Assembly (NCBI RefSeq): GCF_042610425.1
Contig: NZ_JBGJZM010000001.1
Coordinates: 1,364,001 to 1,428,000 of the forward strand
DNA: 64,000 bases
Reading direction: 5' to 3'
Source: Ectobacillus sp042610425
Lineage (GTDB): Bacteria > Bacillota > Bacilli > Bacillales > Bacillaceae_G
Positions within the stretch are counted from its first letter, which is position 1; each line of letters opens with the position of its first letter. Below are positions 7,343-14,544 of this stretch, piece after piece. The notes beneath the pieces are model-generated. The model searched no databases. It saw only the letters and a list, made by a program, of their open reading frames with translations, and was not told the origin of the DNA. A program made the translations under genes and the position numbers.

Positions 7343-9883
7343 ATGTCAGACAATTATCGTTCTCGCGAAGAACGAAAACAGGCAGAAAAATCAAAACAAG
7401 GACAGCAAATGAATGATTCATCGCCGCGTAAGAAGGGCTCGTTCTTGAAGAAGTTTTTAGTAGCCTGCTTACTTATCGGTATTATAACTTTAGGTGCTGG
7501 GGTTGCTACTTTCTTTGCAATGATAAAAGATGCTCCGAAGATAGATGATTCAAAGCTCGCTGATCCTGTATCTACAAAGTTCTATGATAAAGACGGGAAC
7601 CTTATCCATGAATATGGTTCACAAAAACGTACACTTATTACTTACGACCAAGTACCAAAAATAGCAGAGGAAGCATTTCTGGCAACAGAAGATTCTAGAT
7701 TCTATGAGCATCATGGTGTAGACGTAATCCGAACTGCCAAAGCCATATTTGAAAATGTCAGTGCCGGCTTCGGATCACAGGGTGGAAGTACGATTACCCA
7801 ACAGGTTATTAAAAACTCTTTTTTGTCCTCTGATAAAACGTTAAAAAGAAAAATACAAGAATGGTATTTAGCTTACAAGCTCGAACAGAAGTATAGTAAG
7901 CATGAAATACTAGAAATGTATTTGAACAAAATTAATCTGGGGAACAAATCATGGGGACTTGCAGCTGCTGCCAAAAATTATTATGGCATTGATGTTAAAG
8001 ATTTAAAGAATTTAACATTGCCACAAGCTGCACTAATTGCTGGTCTTCCGCAAAGTCCGAACAAATACGACCCAACGAAGCCAGAAAACCGAGATGCGGC
8101 TTTAAAGCGCCGTAATCTAGTTTTAACTCTTATGAACAAACAGGGCTATATTACGCAAAAAGAAATGGAAGATGCAATGAAGGTTCCAATCGATCAAGGA
8201 TTGCAACCACCTGCTTCTAATGCAGAAATGCCGTACCAAGCATTTCTAGACGCTGCTGTGAAGGAAGTAGAAGCGAAGATACCAGATGTAAATATCGGTA
8301 CGGATGGGCTTGCCATTTATACAACGCTTGACCCGAAAGCACAGCAATATGCAGAACAAATTGTAAATACAGAAGACGTTGTAAATTATCCGAATGATAA
8401 ATTCCAAGCTGCTTTTGTATTTATGGACTCTAAAACGAGTGAAGTACGCGCAATTGGTAGTGGACGTAATGAGAACAAGGCTCAATTTAAAGGTAGTAAC
8501 TTTGCCATTGACATCAATCGTCAACCAGGTTCTTCCTTTAAGCCAATTTTTGATTACGGTCCCGCTATTGAAAACTTAAAATGGTCTACCGGTCATCAAA
8601 TTGAAGATAAAGCAACAACATATGATAATGGTGCACCTATTAACAACTACGACAATCAATACCATGGTGTAATGTCGATTCGAACTGCACTAGCCAAATC
8701 ATATAATATCCCTGCTTTGCTTACATTGCGAGCTGTTGGTAAAGATAAGGCACAAACATTTGCACAAGGACTTGGCATAACGTTTGATAAGAATCAAACA
8801 TTTGAATCTACCGCAATCGGAAGTAACTCTGTAAATCCATTAGAAATGGCCGGAGCATACGGATCCTTTGCGAATGGCGGTAACTATACACAGCCTCATT
8901 TTGTTCAAAAGGTCGTGTATCCGGATGGAAAAGAAGTAAGCTTTAAAGCAAAAGCAAAACGGGTGATGAAAGACTACACAGCATTTATGATTACTGATAT
9001 GCTTCGCTCTGTTGTTAGCGATGGTACTGGTACAACTGCAGCCGTGCCTGGTTTGGATGTTGCTGGTAAGACAGGAACTACAAACTTCCCTGCAGATATC
9101 ATAAGTAAGTATGGATTCCCTAGTACAGCTACAAACGATAGCTGGTTTGCTGGGTACACACCGCAGTATACGATGGCGGTATGGACGGGTTACGTAAAAA
9201 ATGGCCCTGGAATGTATATGGATGGAAGTACGACAAAAATTTCGCAACGAATATTCAAAGAAATGTTCGCAAAATTTGGTACAGACAATTCTACCTTCCA
9301 AATGCCAGATAGTGTTGAACGTGATCCTGCTACCAATGAACTTAATGTCAAAGGTGGAGAAAAAGTAGATGCACCTAAAGTGAAACCAGATGCACCTAGC
9401 GGCTTACAAGCGAAGTACGACCAAGCATCTAACACAATTTCTTTAAACTGGGCATTCAGTTCTGCTACTATGAAGGATCCATCCTTTGACATTAGTTATA
9501 CATTAAATGGCGGCGCTAAAACGTCACTTACTTCAACAAAGAGCACGAATGTAACACTAAGCAATGCACAAGCAGGAGGTCAATACTCCTTCTCTATCGT
9601 TGCAAGTGCAAACGGGCAAAGTAGTGATGCTGTAACTGTCACTGTAGTCGTTCCTGGTGCAGCTACGAATCAAAACAACAATCAGCCGAATACAAATCAA
9701 AATAATGGCCAAACGAATACACCTAAAACTCCTACTACGCCAGCAACTCCAAGTACAGGCGGAAGTACGGGCACAGGAACAAATTCTGGTAACACAGGAA
9801 CAAATTCTGGTAGCACAGGAACTGGTAGTACAGGCGGAACAGGAACAAATTCTGGTAGCACTACTACCAAACCAACTCAATAA
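7343..9883 (+). CDS. ponA: Bifunctional class A penicillin-binding protein 1
   Basis: 846 aa. A short Lys/Arg-rich cytoplasmic tail is followed by a membrane anchor (about 37-59) and a glycosyltransferase family 51 domain (about 75-240). The latter has catalytic E116 in EDSRFYEHHG and GGSTITQQ. The transpeptidase domain (about 340-640) has SxxK at S397-K400, SYN at 453-455 and KTGT at 576-579. A fibronectin-III-like module (about 684-772) comes next, then a Gln/Asn/Thr/Gly/Ser-rich tail with TNSG repeats. It polymerises and crosslinks peptidoglycan at the membrane surface. It follows recU by 65 bases with its own ribosome site, the conserved recU-ponA pairing. Confidence 0.96.
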   Translation: MSDNYRSREERKQAEKSKQGQQMNDSSPRKKGSFLKKFLVACLLIGIITLGAGVATFFAMIKDAPKIDDSKLADPVSTKFYDKDGNLIHEYGSQKRTLITYDQVPKIAEEAFLATEDSRFYEHHGVDVIRTAKAIFENVSAGFGSQGGSTITQQVIKNSFLSSDKTLKRKIQEWYLAYKLEQKYSKHEILEMYLNKINLGNKSWGLAAAAKNYYGIDVKDLKNLTLPQAALIAGLPQSPNKYDPTKPENRDAALKRRNLVLTLMNKQGYITQKEMEDAMKVPIDQGLQPPASNAEMPYQAFLDAAVKEVEAKIPDVNIGTDGLAIYTTLDPKAQQYAEQIVNTEDVVNYPNDKFQAAFVFMDSKTSEVRAIGSGRNENKAQFKGSNFAIDINRQPGSSFKPIFDYGPAIENLKWSTGHQIEDKATTYDNGAPINNYDNQYHGVMSIRTALAKSYNIPALLTLRAVGKDKAQTFAQGLGITFDKNQTFESTAIGSNSVNPLEMAGAYGSFANGGNYTQPHFVQKVVYPDGKEVSFKAKAKRVMKDYTAFMITDMLRSVVSDGTGTTAAVPGLDVAGKTGTTNFPADIISKYGFPSTATNDSWFAGYTPQYTMAVWTGYVKNGPGMYMDGSTTKISQRIFKEMFAKFGTDNSTFQMPDSVERDPATNELNVKGGEKVDAPKVKPDAPSGLQAKYDQASNTISLNWAFSSATMKDPSFDISYTLNGGAKTSLTSTKSTNVTLSNAQAGGQYSFSIVASANGQSSDAVTVTVVVPGAATNQNNNQPNTNQNNGQTNTPKTPTTPATPSTGGSTGTGTNSGNTGTNSGSTGTGSTGGTGTNSGSTTTKPTQ

Positions 9884-9911
9884 GTATTAATGGTGAAACA
9901 TCTTCTAATCA

Positions 9912-9950
9912 AGAGGGCGCTGAAAACATTCATTCAGTGCCCTCTTTTTT
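9912..9950 (+). terminator. Terminator of the recU-ponA operon
   Basis: A 13-pair stem AGAGGGCGCTGAA / TTCAGTGCCCTCT followed by TTTTTT. It also forms the left end of repeat copy A. Confidence 0.85.
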
Positions 9951-10070
9951 ATAGATGCGAATACTTTGACGTACTTTGGTGGCCACAAGGTCCACCTTAT
10001 TGCAGTCACCAATCAAGTATCTATGAGCAAAAGGTTACTACAAGTTCCATCATTGGTTAGACAAAGAAAA

Positions 10071-10114
10071 AAGGTATCCATCTCTAAGTATGTAAGAGAT
10101 GGATACCTTTTTCA
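10071..10114. terminator. Hairpin at the right end of repeat copy A
   Basis: 15-pair stem AAGGTATCCATCTCT / AGAGATGGATACCTT around a loop AAGTATGTA, with A-rich and T-rich flanks. It can serve as the terminator for ypoC on minus and as a second stop for ponA on plus. Confidence 0.8.
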
Positions 10115-10122
10115 GTGCTCTC

Positions 10123-10638
10123 CTAATCAAGGAGATGGGTTTTTTTCATTATCATCGTTTTCTCAAATAGTTTCTCAACTTCTTCATATAACTCTGAAAG
10201 CTGAATAAAGGAATGATAATGGTCAGGTTGCTCTAGTATAAAATCCAGCCTTTCTACTACATTCACAGGCTTTCTACGTAATGCTTCAATTTGCACGGTA
10301 TACTGCTGCAAAGAGGATAAATAGGTTTCATTCATCCAAAACAAAATGGAGAGAAATCTAGCTGTATTTGTCACCATTGGCGGCCCTGCTTCTTTTCTCT
10401 TTCGTTGTCTGAATAAGGAGGCAATCGAATCTTTATTTTGTTTCCACATTTGAAGTATGATTGGTACCGTTTTCTCCCTCTTATTCCATGGCTTATCGAA
10501 CGGGAGTCCTTCTTCTGCTGCTATTTCAAATACAAATATGCTACCGTCTTCAATTGTTACTGTGGAATCGAATCGAATACAATCTCCCTCTTTAAAAAAA
10601 GGAGAGAATACAAATTTATCTGGTACTACAATGTTCAT
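10123..10638 (-). CDS. ypoC: YpoC family protein
   Basis: 171 aa, soluble. Its first 23 bases overlap the end of nth, indicating translational coupling, and its ribosome site AAGGAGAAGG sits inside the nth 3' end. Motifs include LPFDKPWNKREKTVPIILQMWK (about 45-65), and a helical C-terminus follows. The family is found next to nth in Bacillus and is of unknown function. The name rests on position, size and general similarity. Confidence 0.8.
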   Translation of the reverse strand: MNIVVPDKFVFSPFFKEGDCIRFDSTVTIEDGSIFVFEIAAEEGLPFDKPWNKREKTVPIILQMWKQNKDSIASLFRQRKRKEAGPPMVTNTARFLSILFWMNETYLSSLQQYTVQIEALRRKPVNVVERLDFILEQPDHYHSFIQLSELYEEVEKLFEKTMIMKKTHLLD

Positions 10639-11290
10639 TCTTTTCCTTCTCCTTCATACGCTTCGTACCTTCCCGGCAAATGGAGAGGAGCGGGCACGTT
10701 TCGCATTGTGGACGCTGTGCCTTACAATGGTAACGTCCGAAAAAAATGAGACGATGATGAGTAATCCCCCACTCTTCTTTCGGTACTTTTTTCATTAACG
10801 TTTGTTCCACTTCTAATACGGAATCCTTTAATCGACAAATACCTAATCGTTTACTTACCCGTTCCACATGCGTATCTACTGCTATAGCAGGAATATCAAA
10901 TGCGACAGAGATAACAACATTTGCTGTCTTTCGCCCCACTCCTGGCAATTTCATTAACTCTTCGCGATTGCGAGGTACTTCCCCGCCATACTCATCGATA
11001 AGCAGACGAGATAACTGCTGAATATGCTTCGCCTTATTACGGTATAACCCAATTGACCTTATATCCGCTTGTAATTCTTCTAACGAGACTGCTATATAAT
11101 CCTCTGGTGTTTTATATTTCTCGAACAGACTTTTTGTTACTTTATTTACAAGTGCATCTGTACACTGAGCAGACAACGAAACCGCTATGACAAGCTCAAA
11201 AGGATTTGAATGATTGAGCTCGCAATGGGCATATGGAAACATGTCCGCCATCGCATCAAGACAATATCGAATTTGTTTTAACGTTAACAT
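10616..11290 (-). CDS. nth: Endonuclease III
   Basis: 224 aa, a base-excision-repair DNA glycosylase/AP lyase for oxidised pyrimidines. The helix-hairpin-helix reads LPGVGRKTANVV (about 112-123) with the catalytic Lys inside it. The catalytic Asp is in AIAVDTHVERV. The 4Fe-4S loop near the C-terminus is C-x6-C-x2-C-x5-C (CKAQRPQCETCPLLSIC). The ribosome site AGGAGGT precedes the ATG. It lies in the dnaD-nth-ypoC run and overlaps ypoC. The 13-residue charged tail after the cluster is a little longer than in many homologues. Confidence 0.96.
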   Translation of the reverse strand: MLTLKQIRYCLDAMADMFPYAHCELNHSNPFELVIAVSLSAQCTDALVNKVTKSLFEKYKTPEDYIAVSLEELQADIRSIGLYRNKAKHIQQLSRLLIDEYGGEVPRNREELMKLPGVGRKTANVVISVAFDIPAIAVDTHVERVSKRLGICRLKDSVLEVEQTLMKKVPKEEWGITHHRLIFFGRYHCKAQRPQCETCPLLSICREGTKRMKEKEKNEHCSTR

Positions 11291-11367
11291 GCTCTACCTC
11301 CTACCAAGACAAAAACCTTGGTCACTTGAAAGCCTTCCACTCATGGAAAAGCAACCCTACGCTATGT

Positions 11368-12072
11368 TTACTGCTCCAGCCAATTGTAAAATGGAATTTT
11401 TCCTGTATATTTTGCATCTTGTTTAGGAGAAGAGGATGTCTTTTGATGCGAGCGAAATTTACGACCATATTCCTGTGCATCCTCGACCGACCGAACGCCG
11501 TTCTTCTTCCATTCAAAAAGAATGCGGTCAATATACCGAAAGTTCAATTTTCCGCTCATTACTGCCTCACGAAGGGCAGCTTGTATAATATTAGCGCTAT
11601 GCTCATCTTGATCTTGCCACATCATGAGTGTTTCACATTCGAATGGAGATAAAGGACGACCGAGTTCTTTTTCAAAAATCGTATATAAGCTGGATTGCAA
11701 TTGTTCCATCTTCTCTTGCTCTTGCTCCGTTGATTCATGCAAAAGAAGCTGTAACATTTTTTCCCAAAGTGGCTGCAAGGAATATGCTTCAGATAGAATT
11801 TCGTCGTCTTTTTTATTAGCCTCAATGATCATATAACCGCGTTGGATAAGCGTTCGCAAAATGTCCATGCATTGTTGGGATGTAATGGTCATTCTACTTG
11901 CTATTTCATCGGGCGTAGGAAACGATTTTCCCGATTCTAAAAATGTATGGACATGTAAAACAACCATAAATTCCATCTCATTTAATCCGATATTCTTATA
12001 ATGATTCATAAGAAGCTTCGGAATTGCAATACTTCCCTGTTCCATCCATTCCACCATTACGTTGTGTTTCAT
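11368..12072 (-). CDS. dnaD: DNA replication initiation protein DnaD
   Basis: 234 aa. DnaD remodels DNA and helps load the helicase with DnaB and DnaI at oriC and stalled forks. An N-terminal winged helix (about 1-95, with FPTPDEIASRMTITSQQCM) is followed by the DnaD C-terminal domain (about 125-205). The latter carries LSPFECETLMMWQDQ and the diagnostic YIDRILFEWKKNGVRSVEDA. The extreme C-terminus IPFYNWLEQ is conserved. The start at MKHNVMVEWMEQGS is preferred over an ATG 69 bases upstream, because AGAGGTG lies eight bases before it and the length matches homologues. Confidence 0.95.
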   Translation of the reverse strand: MKHNVMVEWMEQGSIAIPKLLMNHYKNIGLNEMEFMVVLHVHTFLESGKSFPTPDEIASRMTITSQQCMDILRTLIQRGYMIIEANKKDDEILSEAYSLQPLWEKMLQLLLHESTEQEQEKMEQLQSSLYTIFEKELGRPLSPFECETLMMWQDQDEHSANIIQAALREAVMSGKLNFRYIDRILFEWKKNGVRSVEDAQEYGRKFRSHQKTSSSPKQDAKYTGKIPFYNWLEQ

Positions 12073-12152
12073 TTCATACACCTCTCTTTCTATAGCAAAG
12101 CTGGTGTGCATTGCTTGTATGGAATGTAATGTAAGACCCAATCATTAACTGT

Positions 12153-12208
12153 AAAAAAGACCTCCCCTGCTTCGAACAAATACCGTTCGTTCGAGGCATG
12201 CGGAGGTC
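12153..12208 (-). terminator. Terminator of asnS
   Basis: Outer stem GACCTCC/GGAGGTC and inner stem TTCGAAC/GTTCGTTCGA on the same axis, followed on the minus strand by six T. It lies between asnS and dnaD, so dnaD needs its own promoter. Confidence 0.75.
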
Positions 12209-12225
12209 AAAGAGTACGTTCCTTA

Positions 12226-13518
12226 TTATGGATAAATACGGTTTAATAAACGAGGGAACGGAATTGTTTCTCGCACATGTTCTACCCCTGATAGCCATGC
12301 TACTGTTCGTTCAAGACCTAATCCAAAGCCAGAGTGAGGAACAGAACCGTATTTACGAAGATCTAAATACCATTGGTAGGCATCCTCACTTAAATTATTT
12401 TCATCGATGCGTTGTTTTAATAAATCATAATCATCAATACGTTGGGAACCACCAATGATTTCACCGTATCCTTCTGGTGCGATTAAGTCCGCACATAAAA
12501 CAACTTCAGAACGATTTGGATCTGGCTTCATATAAAATGACTTAATTGCTGCAGGATAATTTGTAATGAAGACCGGTTTCTCAAAGCTGTCTGCAATGGC
12601 AGTTTCATGAGGTGCCCCGAAATCCTCACCCCATGTTATATCATCAAAGCCTTTCTCATGTAAAAGCTTAATCGCATCATCATAGGAAATACGAGGGAAT
12701 GGAGCTTTAATTAATTCTAGCTTTGTTGTATCTCTTCCCAATGTTTGTAGTTCCAATGCACAATTTTTTAGAACGGATTGAACAATATACGTAACGTACT
12801 TTTCTTGAACTTGTAAGCTATCTTCATGATCCATAAAAGCCATTTCAGGTTCAATCATCCAAAACTCAATTAAGTGACGACGAGTTTTCGATTTTTCGGC
12901 ACGGAAGGTTGGCCCAAATGAAAATACACGACCCATTGCCATAGCTGCGGCTTCCATATATAACTGTCCACTTTGGGATAAATAGGCATCTTCATCAAAG
13001 TATTTCGTATGGAAAAGCTCTGTTGTACCTTCTGGCGCACTGCCAGTAAGAATTGGCGGATCTACCTTTACGAACCCGTTTTGATCAAAAAATTCGTAAG
13101 TAGCACGAATGATTTCATGGCGAATACGTAATACAGCATGCTGACGCTTTGATCGAATCCAGAGATGACGATGGTCCATTAAAAACTCTGTACCATGCTC
13201 CTTTGGTGTAATGGGATAGTCCTTTGATTCATGAATGATTTCAACATTCGTAACAGCAAGTTCATAACCAAACGGTGAACGAGTATCTTCATGAACAATT
13301 CCTGTTACATACAGGGATGTTTCTTGTGTTAAAGATTTTGCTCGTTGAAATAGTTCCTCACCAACTTCAGCCTTTACAACAACGCCTTGAATAAATCCTG
13401 AGCCGTCACGCAATTGTAAAAATGCAATTTTACCACTTGAGCGTTTATTTGCTAGCCAAGCGCCAATGGTTACCTCTTGATTTACATAGTTTTTTACTTG
13501 TTCAATAGTCGTTTTCAC
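12226..13518 (-). CDS. asnS: Asparaginyl-tRNA synthetase
   Basis: 430 aa class IIb enzyme that charges tRNA-Asn. The N-terminal OB-fold anticodon domain (about 15-100) has GAWLANKRSSGKIAFLQLRDGSGFIQGVVV. The catalytic domain has FVKVDPPILTGSAPEGTTELF (motif 1 region), TFRAEKSKTRRHLIEFWMIEPEMAF (motif 2) and a C-terminal GFGLGLERTVAWL (motif 3). The start is a GTG at 13516-13518 with GGAGGG nine bases upstream. In B. subtilis aspB lies between ypmB and asnS; here it is absent. Confidence 0.97.
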   Translation of the reverse strand: MKTTIEQVKNYVNQEVTIGAWLANKRSSGKIAFLQLRDGSGFIQGVVVKAEVGEELFQRAKSLTQETSLYVTGIVHEDTRSPFGYELAVTNVEIIHESKDYPITPKEHGTEFLMDHRHLWIRSKRQHAVLRIRHEIIRATYEFFDQNGFVKVDPPILTGSAPEGTTELFHTKYFDEDAYLSQSGQLYMEAAAMAMGRVFSFGPTFRAEKSKTRRHLIEFWMIEPEMAFMDHEDSLQVQEKYVTYIVQSVLKNCALELQTLGRDTTKLELIKAPFPRISYDDAIKLLHEKGFDDITWGEDFGAPHETAIADSFEKPVFITNYPAAIKSFYMKPDPNRSEVVLCADLIAPEGYGEIIGGSQRIDDYDLLKQRIDENNLSEDAYQWYLDLRKYGSVPHSGFGLGLERTVAWLSGVEHVRETIPFPRLLNRIYP

Positions 13519-13615
13519 CTACGTAGTCCCTCCAACAAAGTCTCTCTATATGTTTTATTTGTTCCTACACGTTATATGGTGCAATGTACGTAATGATTCT
13601 AAAACAAAACCATCT

Positions 13616-14086
13616 TTATATGCTATATTGCCCTTCAAATTTCCCATCAGTAAAATTCACATAATAATAATGGTAATGATTAGCTTGGTCAATATACGTA
13701 ATTTCCCACAATGGGGTTTCATTTTCAGCCCCTAATTTGACTTTAATGATTTGTTTTGGCTGCTTGTCTTTCGTAACAATTTGTGCAGCTTGTTGCTCGG
13801 AAATACCATCCTTTTTTTGCTTTGATAGTACTTTTCCCCCGCTCGTCGGCACCCAAACAATCATTTGTTCACCCTTAGAATTTGTACCTTCAATTATCGT
13901 GTAGGAACTCATTCCATGGTAATAATCTGTAGCAGTAATTGTAGAAAGAGAAGCTTCTTTCTTAGCATCTGTAATAGCTTTATCTTCTCCCAAATGCTTG
14001 TTATTCATTGTATTGTTATAAATGTACACTCCGTATGAGATTCCCGTTACAATAACTAATATGATTATAAGTATCCACTTTTTCAT
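13616..14086 (-). CDS. ypmB: YpmB, membrane-anchored PepSY-like protein
   Basis: 156 aa. A single N-terminal membrane anchor (about 4-22, WILIIILVIVTGISYGVYI) is followed by an extracytoplasmic domain. That domain reads like two PepSY-type modules: YYHGMSSYTIIEGTNSKGEQMIVWVP, then VKLGAENETPLWEITYIDQANHYHYYYVNFTDGKF. PepSY modules are thought to inhibit or modulate secreted peptidases or bind the wall. The function is unknown. It follows ypmA by seven bases. Confidence 0.85.
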   Translation of the reverse strand: MKKWILIIILVIVTGISYGVYIYNNTMNNKHLGEDKAITDAKKEASLSTITATDYYHGMSSYTIIEGTNSKGEQMIVWVPTSGGKVLSKQKKDGISEQQAAQIVTKDKQPKQIIKVKLGAENETPLWEITYIDQANHYHYYYVNFTDGKFEGQYSI

Positions 14087-14093
14087 TGTATCA

Positions 14094-14264
14094 CTACGAT
14101 CTATAAATAGTAAATATTGCCGTATTTGTCTCGTTATCGTCTAGAGCTAAGCCGAACTTTAAATCCTTTTCCTTCAAAGTGCGGTTCAAACTATCAACGC
14201 TCTTATACAAATCACTTGAGTATTGCATGCGAGTCGTTGCCAACACTTCAGTCTTCTTATCCAT
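14094..14264 (-). CDS. ypmA: YpmA family small protein (DUF4264)
   Basis: 56 aa. The start at MDKKTEVLATTRMQY is chosen because GGGGGAG precedes it by seven bases; the open frame continues 11 codons upstream without a site. YpmA is a small conserved Bacillus protein that co-occurs with ypmB. It has no membrane segment and no known role. Confidence 0.85.
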   Translation of the reverse strand: MDKKTEVLATTRMQYSSDLYKSVDSLNRTLKEKDLKFGLALDDNETNTAIFTIYRS

Positions 14265-14516
14265 GAAAACTCCCCCGTTACAAAAATTTCTAATCATATT
14301 AGTTCGTCATACGGTTACAATAAAGGTACATTCTCTACAACACCTGCTTCTACCCTCACCTATTATAGCAGGAGATTTTCATCTATTAAAGGTTTAGGCA
14401 TAAAGTGGCCGGTTCTACGTTTTTATTTTTTAATATGACGTATTCCCGTTCCATCAAATCAATTGACATTCATGCAGAATCAGTTACAAATAACAAAATA
14501 GCCTCCAACCCACATA

Positions 14517-14544
14517 AATAGCCTGTAAACAGTTACAGGCTATT
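14517..14544 (-). terminator. Hairpin at the end of dinG
   Basis: Perfect AATAGCCTGTAA / TTACAGGCTATT stem that contains the dinG stop codon. The T run after it is weak, so its strength as a terminator is uncertain. Confidence 0.55.

Larger units (their letters stand above)
9912..10122 (+). repeat. Dispersed structured element, copy A
   Basis: Fills the gap between ponA and the convergent ypoC, whose stop codon abuts its right end. It begins with a terminator hairpin (arms 9912-9924 and 9933-9945, then six T) that ends ponA. It ends with a second hairpin (10071-10085 with 10095-10109, then T5). The sequence TTCAGTGCCCTC closes the first hairpin, and TTCAGTGCTCTC stands at the very end as a direct repeat. 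Between them are ATACTTTGA, TCTATGAGCAAAAG and a likely internal stem (TACTT-TGGTG with CACCA-AAGTA). A second copy lies at 28750-28964. It resembles in style the small non-coding repeats (bcr family) of the B. cereus group, without proof of membership. Confidence 0.7.

Noticed and set aside
8840..9301. 153-codon minus-strand frame inside ponA
   Set aside because: Cys/His-rich antisense shadow without start signals.
9657..9890. Gln/Leu-rich reading frame overlapping the ponA 3' end
   Set aside because: It is the repetitive ponA tail read in another frame, with no ribosome site.
12153..12208. Possible T-box for asnS
   Set aside because: The structure lies after the asnS stop, not before the start, and lacks the T-box sequence; it is a terminator.
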